A stretch of 64,000 bases of DNA from Tepidicaulis sp002389665. Lineage in GTDB: Bacteria; Pseudomonadota; Alphaproteobacteria; Parvibaculales; Parvibaculaceae. A model generated the notes under the pieces. The model was not told the DNA's origin. It saw nothing but the letters and a program-made list of their open reading frames with translations, and searched no databases. The position numbers and the translations under genes were made by a program. Positions 17,482 to 25,521 of the stretch are shown piece after piece. Position 1 is the stretch's first letter; each line of letters begins with the position of its first letter. The stretch spans positions 186,001 to 250,000 of the forward strand of contig NZ_OZ244942.1 in NCBI RefSeq assembly GCF_965222285.1. The letters run 5' to 3'.

Positions 17482-19707
17482 ATGAAACGACCATCAAGAC
17501 GTCAATTTCTCATCGGCGGCGGCGCAGTTGGCGGCGGCCTGCTTCTGGCGTATGGCCTGCTCTCGCCGGAGCGGCGCGAAGTGGCGGGTAGCATCATCGG
17601 CGGGGAAGGCGCGCAGCTGACGACCTGGGTGCGCATCCATCCCGACAACACCGTCACCTTCTATGTGCCCCACGGCGAAATGGGCCAGGGCGTCCACACC
17701 GCGCTGCCCATGATGGCGGCCGAAGAAATGGAAGCCGACTGGGATCTCGTGCGCATGGAACAGGCCCCGGCGACTCCGACCTTCGCCAACGGCCCGCTCG
17801 GCAAAGGGTATCTGACGAATGGCGGCGGCGTGCCTGCCGCGCTCAACGGCACGGCGAATTTCGCCACCTACAAACTCGCCGAGCTCATGAACCTGCAGAT
17901 CACCGGCGGCTCGACGGCGGTGCGCTTTACGGGCCAGTTCGGCATGCGCGTGACGGGGGCTGCGGCAAAAGAAATGCTGATCAAGGCAGCCGCAAAAAAA
18001 TGGGGCGTGGCGGAGAGCGAATGCACCGCGCGCCTTTCTCATGTGCTGCATGAAGCCTCGGGCCAGAAAGCGACTTTCGGCGAGCTTGCCGAACTTGCCG
18101 CCGAGTTCTCGCCTTCCGCCAATCCGGTTCTTAAGAACAAGAAAGATTACACGATCGTCGGTACCGCGAAGCAGCGCTTCGACATTCCGGCGAAAGTGAC
18201 GGGCGAAAGCATGTACGGCATCGACGTTAAAGTGCCGGGCATGCTCTATGCCGCGATCAAGCAGGTGCCGGTAATCGGCGGCAGCGTCGCCCGCGTCAAC
18301 GATACCGAAGCCTTGGCCGCGCGCGGCGTGCGCGCCGTGGTGACGCTGGAAGACGGCGTCGCCGTGGTGGCGGACAATACCTGGCGGGCGAAACAGGCGC
18401 TCGATCTTCTGGAAGTCGAGTTCACCGATGGCGGCAATGGGGATGTCTCGAGTGAGAGCATTTTCGCGCAGTTCGATAAAGCGCTGGCCGAAAGCGAAGG
18501 CGAGGAAGATGTGGAGAAGGGCGAGGGCGCAGCTGCACTTGCCAGCGCCCAGACCGTGGTCGAGGCCGACTACCGCGTGCCCTTCCTTGCCCATGCCACG
18601 ATGGAGCCGATGAACTGCACCGTGCGCATCGAGAACGGCAAATGCGATGTCTGGATCGGCACCCAGGACGGGCTCGGCACGCGCGCCGTAGCGGCGGAAG
18701 CGGCCGGCATGAGCGATGACGATGTCACCGTTCACACGCTGATGATGGGCGGCGGTTTCGGGCGGCGCTCGCCCGGCTCGCCCAACCACATCATTCAGGC
18801 GGTGAAAATCGCCAAGGAAGTGGGCGCGCCGGTCAAGCTGACCTGGAGCCGTGAAGACGACATGCAGCATGATTATTACCGTCCGGCGGTTTCCGCGCGC
18901 ATGTCTGCAGGCTTCGATGAGGAAGGTAATCTCACCGCCTGGGTCAACCGCTATATCCGCAAGGACGAACCGGCAGAGGCAAGCCACATTCCTTACGCAG
19001 TGGCGAACCAGTCGATCCGCTATGTGGAAAGCGAAGTGCATATCCCTTACGGGCCCTGGCGCTCGGTGGCGCATACCCAGCACACGTTCTTCAATGAGAG
19101 CTTCACGGACGAGCTTGCTCATGCGGCAGGCAAGGACCCTTATCAGTTCCGCCGCGATCTTTTGAAGGATCAGCCGCGTCACCTGGCGGTGCTGGACCTT
19201 GCCGCCAAGAAAGCCAATTGGGGCGGCCCGCTGCCCGAAGGTCATGCCAGAGGCATTGCCGTTCAGGAAAGCTTCCAGACCATTGTGGCGGAAGTCGTGG
19301 AAGTCTCGCTCGATGAGAACGGCCGTCCGCGCGTGCACAATGTGACGGCGGCGGTCGATTGCGGCGAGGTGATCAATACCGATACCGCCCGCGCGCAGGT
19401 GGAAAGCGGCATCATTTACGGCCTGACCGCCGCGCTTTACGGCGAGATCACGGTCGAGAACGGCGCCGTCGTCGAGGAAAACTTCCCCGATTATGAAATG
19501 GTGCGTCTGGCGAACACGCCGAAGATGGATGTGCATTTCATCGAATCGGGCGCAAAGCTCGGCGGGCTGGGGGAACCCGGCACGCCGCCGGTCGCCCCGG
19601 CGCTGGCCAATGCGCTCTTTTCCCTGACGGGCCAGCGCATCCGCTCTCTGCCCTTGAAGAACCACGAGTTCTCCCGCTCGAACCGGCTGGCGCAAGCAGC
19701 CGACTGA
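17482..19707 (+). CDS. iorB: isoquinoline 1-oxidoreductase beta-type molybdopterin subunit
   Basis: A 741-residue catalytic subunit of the xanthine oxidase superfamily. It opens with a Tat signal (R-R-Q-F-L-I-G-G-G), so the folded, cofactor-loaded enzyme is exported. Cofactor-binding blocks include the G-E-M-G-Q-G-V-H region near 65, G-G-G-F-G-R-R-S near 425, and the C-terminal G-G-L-G-E-P-G-T-P segment with its conserved Glu. The start at 17482 follows a GGGAGAGG site. The substrate may be an N-heterocycle or an aldehyde; family members differ and sequence alone does not settle it. Confidence 0.9.
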   Translation: MKRPSRRQFLIGGGAVGGGLLLAYGLLSPERREVAGSIIGGEGAQLTTWVRIHPDNTVTFYVPHGEMGQGVHTALPMMAAEEMEADWDLVRMEQAPATPTFANGPLGKGYLTNGGGVPAALNGTANFATYKLAELMNLQITGGSTAVRFTGQFGMRVTGAAAKEMLIKAAAKKWGVAESECTARLSHVLHEASGQKATFGELAELAAEFSPSANPVLKNKKDYTIVGTAKQRFDIPAKVTGESMYGIDVKVPGMLYAAIKQVPVIGGSVARVNDTEALAARGVRAVVTLEDGVAVVADNTWRAKQALDLLEVEFTDGGNGDVSSESIFAQFDKALAESEGEEDVEKGEGAAALASAQTVVEADYRVPFLAHATMEPMNCTVRIENGKCDVWIGTQDGLGTRAVAAEAAGMSDDDVTVHTLMMGGGFGRRSPGSPNHIIQAVKIAKEVGAPVKLTWSREDDMQHDYYRPAVSARMSAGFDEEGNLTAWVNRYIRKDEPAEASHIPYAVANQSIRYVESEVHIPYGPWRSVAHTQHTFFNESFTDELAHAAGKDPYQFRRDLLKDQPRHLAVLDLAAKKANWGGPLPEGHARGIAVQESFQTIVAEVVEVSLDENGRPRVHNVTAAVDCGEVINTDTARAQVESGIIYGLTAALYGEITVENGAVVEENFPDYEMVRLANTPKMDVHFIESGAKLGGLGEPGTPPVAPALANALFSLTGQRIRSLPLKNHEFSRSNRLAQAAD

Positions 19708-19731
19708 GCCTTCGGGAAAGCAAGATGAATG

Positions 19732-19767
19732 CGGCCCCCGCCTTTACCGGCGGGGGCCGTTTCTTTT
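19732..19767. terminator. terminator between convergent genes
   Basis: A strong stem (CGGCCCCCGcc with ggCGGGGGCCG) and a TTTA loop, followed by TTTCTTTT on the + strand. It lies after iorB and at the end of the opposing DUF2254 gene. Confidence 0.85.
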
Positions 19768-21112
19768 AGGAAAGATGCTTATGTGCCGGGCGCGCCGTCT
19801 CCAGCGATTTACGCAGCTCGCTCAGCCGTTGCAGAAGATCGTCCGTATCCGAGCTTTCGGCGAAATAAGTTTCAAGACTGCTTTCGATCTTGTTTGCCTG
19901 TGCGCCAAGCACCTGCCAGTGCTCATCCGTGCGGATGAACTCTCCGAGCCGCGTGATCGATTCGATGAGCCGTAGCGTGACGGCCACATTGTCCCGCGCC
20001 GCCTGGCGGATTTCATTGAAGGCGCAATCGATAAAACCTTCAAAGGAAACGATGTCGCGCCAGAGTCGCGGGGTGTTCTCCTTGTCGCAAAGAAGGGGCG
20101 CGGGCGCCTCGCCCTGCATCGCACGGGCGGAAGCCGCCGTCAGCCAATCGATACAGGCAATTGCCGTGCGCGGATCGTTGATGCCGGGGGAAAGCGCCCG
20201 GAGCGCGATTTCGACAAGGGCCGTTACCGCAAATTCGATATCCTGTGCCGCGCTGCGCTTAGGGCCGAGCACCAAAGCCGCGCGGATCTTCTCGTGATCG
20301 CCTTCCTCGATCGCGGGGCCGCAATAAGCAAGGGTGCTGCCTGAAACGATATAATGGCCCGGCCTGTAAAGAAGCCGGATGAAACTGTCGCGCTTTTCCG
20401 CGAGCTCGGCGAGCGGTCCCGGGCTCAGCGTTTGCACATAGCCGGACTTTTCCGCCTTGATGGGATGGGGCGCAAGATCGCTTAAGGCCTTCAGCGTTTC
20501 TTCTTGCCTGGCGCGGGCCGCGCTGCGGCTTTCCTTATCGCTTTCTTCCGGAAAGGCGCGCGGCATGGCGTTCAAAAGATCATCGGCCACGGAAAAAATC
20601 ACCCAGTCAGCTTGGATGATAATGGCGACATGGTGGATGAAGGCGATAAGGAGCCCGAAGCAGAACAGCGTGCCGAGAATGGCAAAATGCAGCGAAAGCA
20701 CGGGCACGAACGCCTCTTCTCCGCCTGCCACCGAGCGCAGCACGATCAGCGCATAAGAAAACGTGCTGACATAACTGCCGAGCGTGAATTGCACCAGCCG
20801 GTCGGAAATGAACTTGCCGATGAGCCGCGGCCCGAGCTGGGAAGAGGCCATGGTCAGCGTCACAAGGGTGAGGGAGAAGACAAGGCTCGTGACGGTGATA
20901 AGCGAGCCGGCGATGGTGGATAAAATGGCCCGCGCCCCGTCCGCATCCACATCGAAAAAGGGAAGCGGGCTGAGAAAGGCCGCGCCGAGCCCGGCATGAT
21001 CCGCCCAAAGCGTCATCCCCGCCATGAAAAGCGCAAAGAGCCACATCAGCGACGGCGTGAACCAGAAACTGTTGAGCGCCTGATATTTGAAATAGCGAAG
21101 ATGGCTGAGCAT
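19766..21112 (-). CDS. DUF2254 domain-containing membrane protein
   Basis: A 448-residue predicted inner-membrane protein. Four hydrophobic segments lie in the first 165 residues, with T-S-L-V-F-S-L-T-L-V-T-L in the second pair. A long soluble C-terminal half contains S-P-G-I-N-D-P-R-T-A, the best conserved block of DUF2254. No function is established for the family. The gene stands alone, running toward iorB. Confidence 0.85.
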   Translation of the reverse strand: MLSHLRYFKYQALNSFWFTPSLMWLFALFMAGMTLWADHAGLGAAFLSPLPFFDVDADGARAILSTIAGSLITVTSLVFSLTLVTLTMASSQLGPRLIGKFISDRLVQFTLGSYVSTFSYALIVLRSVAGGEEAFVPVLSLHFAILGTLFCFGLLIAFIHHVAIIIQADWVIFSVADDLLNAMPRAFPEESDKESRSAARARQEETLKALSDLAPHPIKAEKSGYVQTLSPGPLAELAEKRDSFIRLLYRPGHYIVSGSTLAYCGPAIEEGDHEKIRAALVLGPKRSAAQDIEFAVTALVEIALRALSPGINDPRTAIACIDWLTAASARAMQGEAPAPLLCDKENTPRLWRDIVSFEGFIDCAFNEIRQAARDNVAVTLRLIESITRLGEFIRTDEHWQVLGAQANKIESSLETYFAESSDTDDLLQRLSELRKSLETARPAHKHLS

Positions 21113-21170
21113 GATCTCTCCCTTGAGCTCAGCTTAGCGGGCGCGGGCACCGGCAGGAAGAGAGGCGGGC

Positions 21171-21200
21171 AAAAGAAAAGGGACGGCCAAGCCGTCCCTT
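21171..21200 (-). terminator. terminator of the ferredoxin gene
   Basis: On the minus strand, AAGGGACGGC pairs with GCCGTCCCTT around a short loop and is followed by TTCTTTT. Confidence 0.85.
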
Positions 21201-21223
21201 ATCCAACCCGTGTGCTTCAAGTC

Positions 21224-21544
21224 TTAGTGCTGGGAGGCGGGCATGGACACCCGGATACCCTCCAGCGCGTCCGTCACCTCGATCTGGCAGGCAAGACGTG
21301 AGTTCTCTTTGCTGTGGTCGCAGAAGTCGAGCATGGTCTCTTCCATGTCTTCTTTTGCCGGCAGCTTGGCGGCCCATTCTTCCGGCACATAGATCATGCA
21401 GGTCGCGCAGGCGCAGGCGCCGCCGCAATCCGCGTCGATGCCGGGAACGAGATGTTTCGTGGCCGCTTCCATGAGGTTGGTGCCGTTTTCCGCATCCACT
21501 TCATGTTCGGTGCCGTCATGCTCGATGAAAACAACCTTGGTCAT
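21224..21544 (-). CDS. [2Fe-2S] ferredoxin, adrenodoxin/putidaredoxin type
   Basis: A 106-residue ferredoxin. Cluster ligands are Cys40, Cys46, Cys49 and Cys86 (C-x5-C-x2-C ... C), the vertebrate-adrenodoxin spacing. It carries electrons from an FAD reductase to a monooxygenase, usually a cytochrome P450. The matching reductase gene lies upstream on the same strand, 70 bases away. No P450 gene is in the window, so the terminal partner must lie elsewhere. A role in iron-sulfur cluster assembly is less likely given the reductase. Confidence 0.92.
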   Translation of the reverse strand: MTKVVFIEHDGTEHEVDAENGTNLMEAATKHLVPGIDADCGGACACATCMIYVPEEWAAKLPAKEDMEETMLDFCDHSKENSRLACQIEVTDALEGIRVSMPASQH

Positions 21545-21614
21545 AGATACTCCGTCTTCAGATGTCTGCCCCGGTCGGTGTTGACGGGCAGCTCCCGTTA
21601 AGGCCGCGCGGCGT

Positions 21615-22847
21615 TCATATCGCGAAGGCGGCCATTTCCTTCATGTTGATGTTTTCGTCCCTCAGCTTCTCCGCCGGGATGGACACACCTTTGGCGATGA
21701 GCTGTTTGGACATCATGAATTCCGGCGCGCGGTTGATCGCATCGACGGCGATGAGCCGGCCTTCCTTCAGATAAAAGACCGCGAAAGAGCGCCCCTCATC
21801 CGGATTGCCGCGCACGACGGCCTGGTCATAGCCGGCGGACAGGCCGACGATCTGAAGTTTCAGGTCATATTGATCGGACCAGAACCAGGGGATTTGCGCG
21901 TAAGGTTTTTCCTTGCCGCAAATGGCCGCCGCCGCCGTCTTTGCCTGCTCGAGTGCGTTATGCACGCTTTCAAGGCGCAGCCTTTCGCCCAGAAGCGGGT
22001 TGGGGTGGTTCGTGCAATCGCCCGCCGCATAAATATCGGGATCGGAGGTGCGGCAGCATTCATCGACCGCAATGCCGTTTTCCACCTTGAGATTGGCTTC
22101 GACGGCAAGTTCCACATTGGGCAGAATGCCGACGCCCACCACCACGAAATCCGCCTCATGGGCGGTGCCGTCCGCGCAGGTGACTTTCGTGAGCTGGCCG
22201 TCCTTGCCTTCAAAGCCCGAAACCGCTGCGCCCGTGAGGATCTTCACGCCTTCTTCTTTATGCACGCGCTCGTAAAAGCGCGAGACGATGGGATCGACGA
22301 CGCGGGCCATGACCATGGGCGCCATTTCCAGCACGGTGACATCGATGCCGTGTTTGGCGGCAACGGCGGCCACTTCAAGGCCGATATACCCGCCGCCGAC
22401 GATGACGCATTTGCCGCCCTTGTTGAAATAGGATTGGATCCCCTCGACATCGCCGACATTGCGCAGATAAAAAACGCCGTCGAGGTCGAAGCCCGGCAGG
22501 TTGAGCTCGCGCACGCGGCTGCCGGTCGTCAAAAGCAGTTTGGAATAGGTGAGCGTTTCGCCCTGATCCGTGTGAACGGTTTTGGTCTTCCGGTCGATTT
22601 CCGTCACCCGCGTGCCGAGCTTCACGGTGACGTTTTCTTTTTCGTAGAATTCTGGCGGTTTGAAATAGACCCGGTCGATGCCGATTTCCCCGGCGAGGAA
22701 CTTCTTGGAAAGCGGCGGGCGCTGATAGGGAATGTAAGGCTCGTTGCCGATCATCGTGATCGCGCCTTCATAGCCTTCCTGGCGCAGACTCGCCGCCGCC
22801 TGTCCGGCCGCATGGCCCGCGCCCACAATCACCACATGATCGCTCAT
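21615..22847 (-). CDS. FAD-dependent ferredoxin reductase
   Basis: A 410-residue reductase of the putidaredoxin/rhodocoxin reductase family. The N-terminal FAD site V-I-V-G-A-G-H-A-A-G is at residues 5-14. The NAD(P)H site V-I-V-G-G-G-Y-I-G-L-E is near 150. The second FAD block Y-A-A-G-D-C-T-N-H is near 270, and a C-terminal ferredoxin-reductase domain follows. It oxidises NAD(P)H and reduces the neighbouring [2Fe-2S] ferredoxin. AGAGGCA lies just before the ATG. Confidence 0.9.
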   Translation of the reverse strand: MSDHVVIVGAGHAAGQAAASLRQEGYEGAITMIGNEPYIPYQRPPLSKKFLAGEIGIDRVYFKPPEFYEKENVTVKLGTRVTEIDRKTKTVHTDQGETLTYSKLLLTTGSRVRELNLPGFDLDGVFYLRNVGDVEGIQSYFNKGGKCVIVGGGYIGLEVAAVAAKHGIDVTVLEMAPMVMARVVDPIVSRFYERVHKEEGVKILTGAAVSGFEGKDGQLTKVTCADGTAHEADFVVVGVGILPNVELAVEANLKVENGIAVDECCRTSDPDIYAAGDCTNHPNPLLGERLRLESVHNALEQAKTAAAAICGKEKPYAQIPWFWSDQYDLKLQIVGLSAGYDQAVVRGNPDEGRSFAVFYLKEGRLIAVDAINRAPEFMMSKQLIAKGVSIPAEKLRDENINMKEMAAFAI

Positions 22848-23136
22848 TGCCTCTCGCTCCCTTTTTGGCGCCGTTTGAGGCTGCCTATGACGCTTTACCC
22901 CGATTTCCTTGCGATTCTTCTAAAAATGACGGGGGCGTCATGTTTTTTGCGTCCGTAACATGCCGCCTCCCCCCGCCCAAATCAACCCCCGAGTCACCAG
23001 GAGAAATGCAGCAGGAGTCGCAATGCGGAGTTCCCCAACGCATTCTAGCGCACGCTGGCCGGAAAAGCCCGTAAAAGCGCGGTTTGCTGGGGCACATCCG
23101 GTTGTGGGCGCTTATGGGGCAGCGTAAAACGGAGCC

Positions 23137-23664
23137 ATGATGGATGAGCAGGTGATTCTGCCCGATATGACAGGCGCTTATGAGGCGGCGCTGCCGGATG
23201 AGGCGGCCACCATGGCGCTCGGCCGCGCGCTGGCGGGGCTCGTGCAGCCGGGCGATCTCATCGCGCTCTGGGGGGATCTTGGCATGGGTAAATCCGTGCT
23301 CGCCCGCGCGCTCATTCAGGAAGCCCAGCGCCGGGCAGGCGGGGAGGCGGAAGACGTGCCGAGCCCGACCTTCACCCTCGTTCAGACTTATGAGGCAGGC
23401 GGCCTTAGCCTTACCCATTTCGACCTTTACCGGATCGGCGCGCCGGATGAGATTTACGAGCTCGGCCTCGACGAGGCGCTGGAAACGGGCGCCGCGCTTA
23501 TCGAATGGCCGGGGCGGCTCGAGGATCTGCTGCCTGAAGAAAGGCTCGACATCCTGATCGAAGAACGGGACAAGGAGCGGGCCGCGTGCCTGAAAGGCCC
23601 GGCGCGGCTCATCGAGGGGGTGCGCGCCGCGCTTGGCGAAAAACGACCCGCAGGAGAAAAATAA
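23137..23664 (+). CDS. tsaE: tRNA threonylcarbamoyladenosine biosynthesis ATPase TsaE
   Basis: A 175-residue ATPase with P-loop G-D-L-G-M-G-K-S (46-53), the P-S-P-T-F-T-L switch near 75, and H-F-D-L-Y-R near 95. TsaE works with TsaB and TsaD to make t6A37 in ANN-decoding tRNAs. Two adjacent ATG codons begin the frame, and either may be used. It heads a same-strand run with amgK, murU, addB and addA at very short spacings, which suggests one operon. Confidence 0.93.
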   Translation: MMDEQVILPDMTGAYEAALPDEAATMALGRALAGLVQPGDLIALWGDLGMGKSVLARALIQEAQRRAGGEAEDVPSPTFTLVQTYEAGGLSLTHFDLYRIGAPDEIYELGLDEALETGAALIEWPGRLEDLLPEERLDILIEERDKERAACLKGPARLIEGVRAALGEKRPAGEK

Positions 23665-23667
23665 GAA

Positions 23668-24780
23668 ATGGCCGAGGAGCGGGAAAAGAAGATTGCGGCT
23701 TTCCTGGAGAAAGCCGGTTGGGGCAGGGCCGCGCGCGCGCCGCTCGCAGGCGATGCCTCGACCCGCGCTTATGAGCGCCTGTCTGGCCCTGAAGGGCGCG
23801 CCGTGCTGATGAACGCCCCGGCAGGCCCCGACGGGCCACCGCTCGAAGGTGCCCGCAAAGCCTATTCCGCTATTGCTCATCTGGCCGAAGATTGCCGCCC
23901 CTTCGTGGCGGTGGGCGAGCATTTGCGCGCGCTCGGTCTTTCCGCGCCGCGTCTGCTTGCCCATGACATGAAAGCAGGGCTGCTGCTTCTGGAAGACCTC
24001 GGCGATGATCTTTATGGGAAAGCCATTGAGACGGGCAAGGCGGGCGACGGCACGCCGCTCGATGCGCTTTACCGCGCCGCCATCGACGCGCTTCTTCTTC
24101 TGCACCAGGCAGGCACACCCGCTGCCCTGCCGCTGCCGGATGGCAGCGCCTATGAGGTGCCCTCTTACGATGAAGCCGCGCTTGCCATCGAAACCGAACT
24201 TCTGACGGACTGGTATATCCCGGTGAAAAAGGGCGCGGCGCTGGCGGCAGAGGAAAAAGACATCTACCGCGGGCTTTGGAAAAAGCTTTTTCCGGAAACC
24301 CAATGCGGCGCGCCCGTTCTGGTGCTGCGCGATTATCACTCGCCCAATCTTCTCTGGCTTGGGGAACGAGAAGGGCCGGCGCGGGCCGGTATGCTCGACT
24401 ATCAGGACGCGCAGGCGGGATCGCGCACCTATGACCTTGTCTCGCTTTTACAGGATGCGCGCAAAGACGTGCCTGAAGCGCGCGAGGAAGAGATGCTGGC
24501 CTATTACATTGAAAAGGCACGCGCGGGCGAAGCGGATTTCGATGAAACGGCTTTCCGCGCGGCCTATGCGGTGCTGGGCGCGCAGCGCAATGCCAAGATC
24601 ATGGGGATTTTCGTCCGGCTGTGGAGAAGGGACGGCAAGCCCGGCTACCTCGCCCATCTGCCGCGCGTTTCCGCCTATCTCGAGCGGGATTTGCGCCATC
24701 CGGTCTTGAGCGAGATGAAGGCCTGGCTCGACACGCATGTGCCCGCGGCGCTGCGGAAAGAAATTCTGCAGGCGGAGTAA
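23668..24780 (+). CDS. amgK: sugar kinase of the aminoglycoside phosphotransferase fold, AmgK-like
   Basis: A 370-residue APH-fold kinase. The ATP-binding lobe contains L-L-L-L-E-D-L-G-D near 106. The catalytic loop is L-R-D-Y-H-S-P-N-L-L near 220, and the metal-binding Asp is in L-D-Y-Q-D-A near 244. Being immediately upstream of a MurU-like uridylyltransferase identifies it as the anomeric kinase for N-acetylmuramate/N-acetylglucosamine in peptidoglycan recycling. It starts 3 bases after tsaE. Without that neighbour only 'phosphotransferase' could be claimed. Confidence 0.85.
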   Translation: MAEEREKKIAAFLEKAGWGRAARAPLAGDASTRAYERLSGPEGRAVLMNAPAGPDGPPLEGARKAYSAIAHLAEDCRPFVAVGEHLRALGLSAPRLLAHDMKAGLLLLEDLGDDLYGKAIETGKAGDGTPLDALYRAAIDALLLLHQAGTPAALPLPDGSAYEVPSYDEAALAIETELLTDWYIPVKKGAALAAEEKDIYRGLWKKLFPETQCGAPVLVLRDYHSPNLLWLGEREGPARAGMLDYQDAQAGSRTYDLVSLLQDARKDVPEAREEEMLAYYIEKARAGEADFDETAFRAAYAVLGAQRNAKIMGIFVRLWRRDGKPGYLAHLPRVSAYLERDLRHPVLSEMKAWLDTHVPAALRKEILQAE

Positions 24781-24783
24781 GAG

Positions 24784-25497
24784 ATGAGCGACATCAGCCG
24801 CGCGATGATCATGGCGGCGGGCATGGGAAACCGCATGCGCCCGCTCACCGACAAAATGCCGAAACCGCTCGTGCCGTTTCTCGGCAAGCCGCTGATCGAC
24901 CATGCGCTGGATAAGCTCGCCGCGGCAGGGGTGAGCGACGTTGTCGTCAACCTCCACTATAAAGCGGAGATGCTGGAAGCCCATTTGAAGGGGCGCACCC
25001 GCCCGCGCATTCAATTTTCGGATGAAAGAGACAAGCTGCTCGACACGGGCGGGGGGCTGAAAAAAGCGCGCCCGCTACTGGGCGAGGTGCCCATCTTCGT
25101 CATGAATTCCGACACGGTCTGGGCCGAAGGCATGAGCCCCGTTCTGGACCGCATGAAAGCCTTTTGGGATGCGGAAAAGATGGACGCGCTCTTGATGATG
25201 GCGCCTGCCGTCACCACGATCGGCGAGTGCCGGCGCGGGGACTTCACCATGGACGGGCTTGGCCGGCTGACGCGGCGGCGCGAGGCGCATGTCGCGCCCT
25301 TCATGTTTGCAGGCGTGCAGATTTTCCATCCCCGCCTTTTGGAGGGCACGCCGGAGGGTGTCTTTTCCACCAATATTCTTTGGGATAAGGCAGCCGAAGA
25401 AGGCCGTCTCTTCGGCCTGCGCCTTGACGGGGTGTGGATGCATGTCGGCACGCCCGGCGATCTTGCCGAGGCCGAAGCCTTCATGCGCGACCTTTAG
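24784..25497 (+). CDS. murU: N-acetylmuramate alpha-1-phosphate uridylyltransferase, MurU-like
   Basis: A 237-residue nucleotidyltransferase. The N-terminal signature A-A-G-M-G-N-R-M-R-P-L with the downstream K-P-L-V is at residues 10-30. The metal-binding N-S-D-T-V-W is near 107. With AmgK it makes UDP-MurNAc directly from recycled sugar, bypassing the fosfomycin-sensitive MurA step. It starts 3 bases after amgK. Other sugar-1-phosphate nucleotidyltransferases look similar, so the name leans on the gene pair. Confidence 0.86.
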   Translation: MSDISRAMIMAAGMGNRMRPLTDKMPKPLVPFLGKPLIDHALDKLAAAGVSDVVVNLHYKAEMLEAHLKGRTRPRIQFSDERDKLLDTGGGLKKARPLLGEVPIFVMNSDTVWAEGMSPVLDRMKAFWDAEKMDALLMMAPAVTTIGECRRGDFTMDGLGRLTRRREAHVAPFMFAGVQIFHPRLLEGTPEGVFSTNILWDKAAEEGRLFGLRLDGVWMHVGTPGDLAEAEAFMRDL

Positions 25498-25521
25498 GCC
25501 CGCCCGCGTTAGACTGGCACC

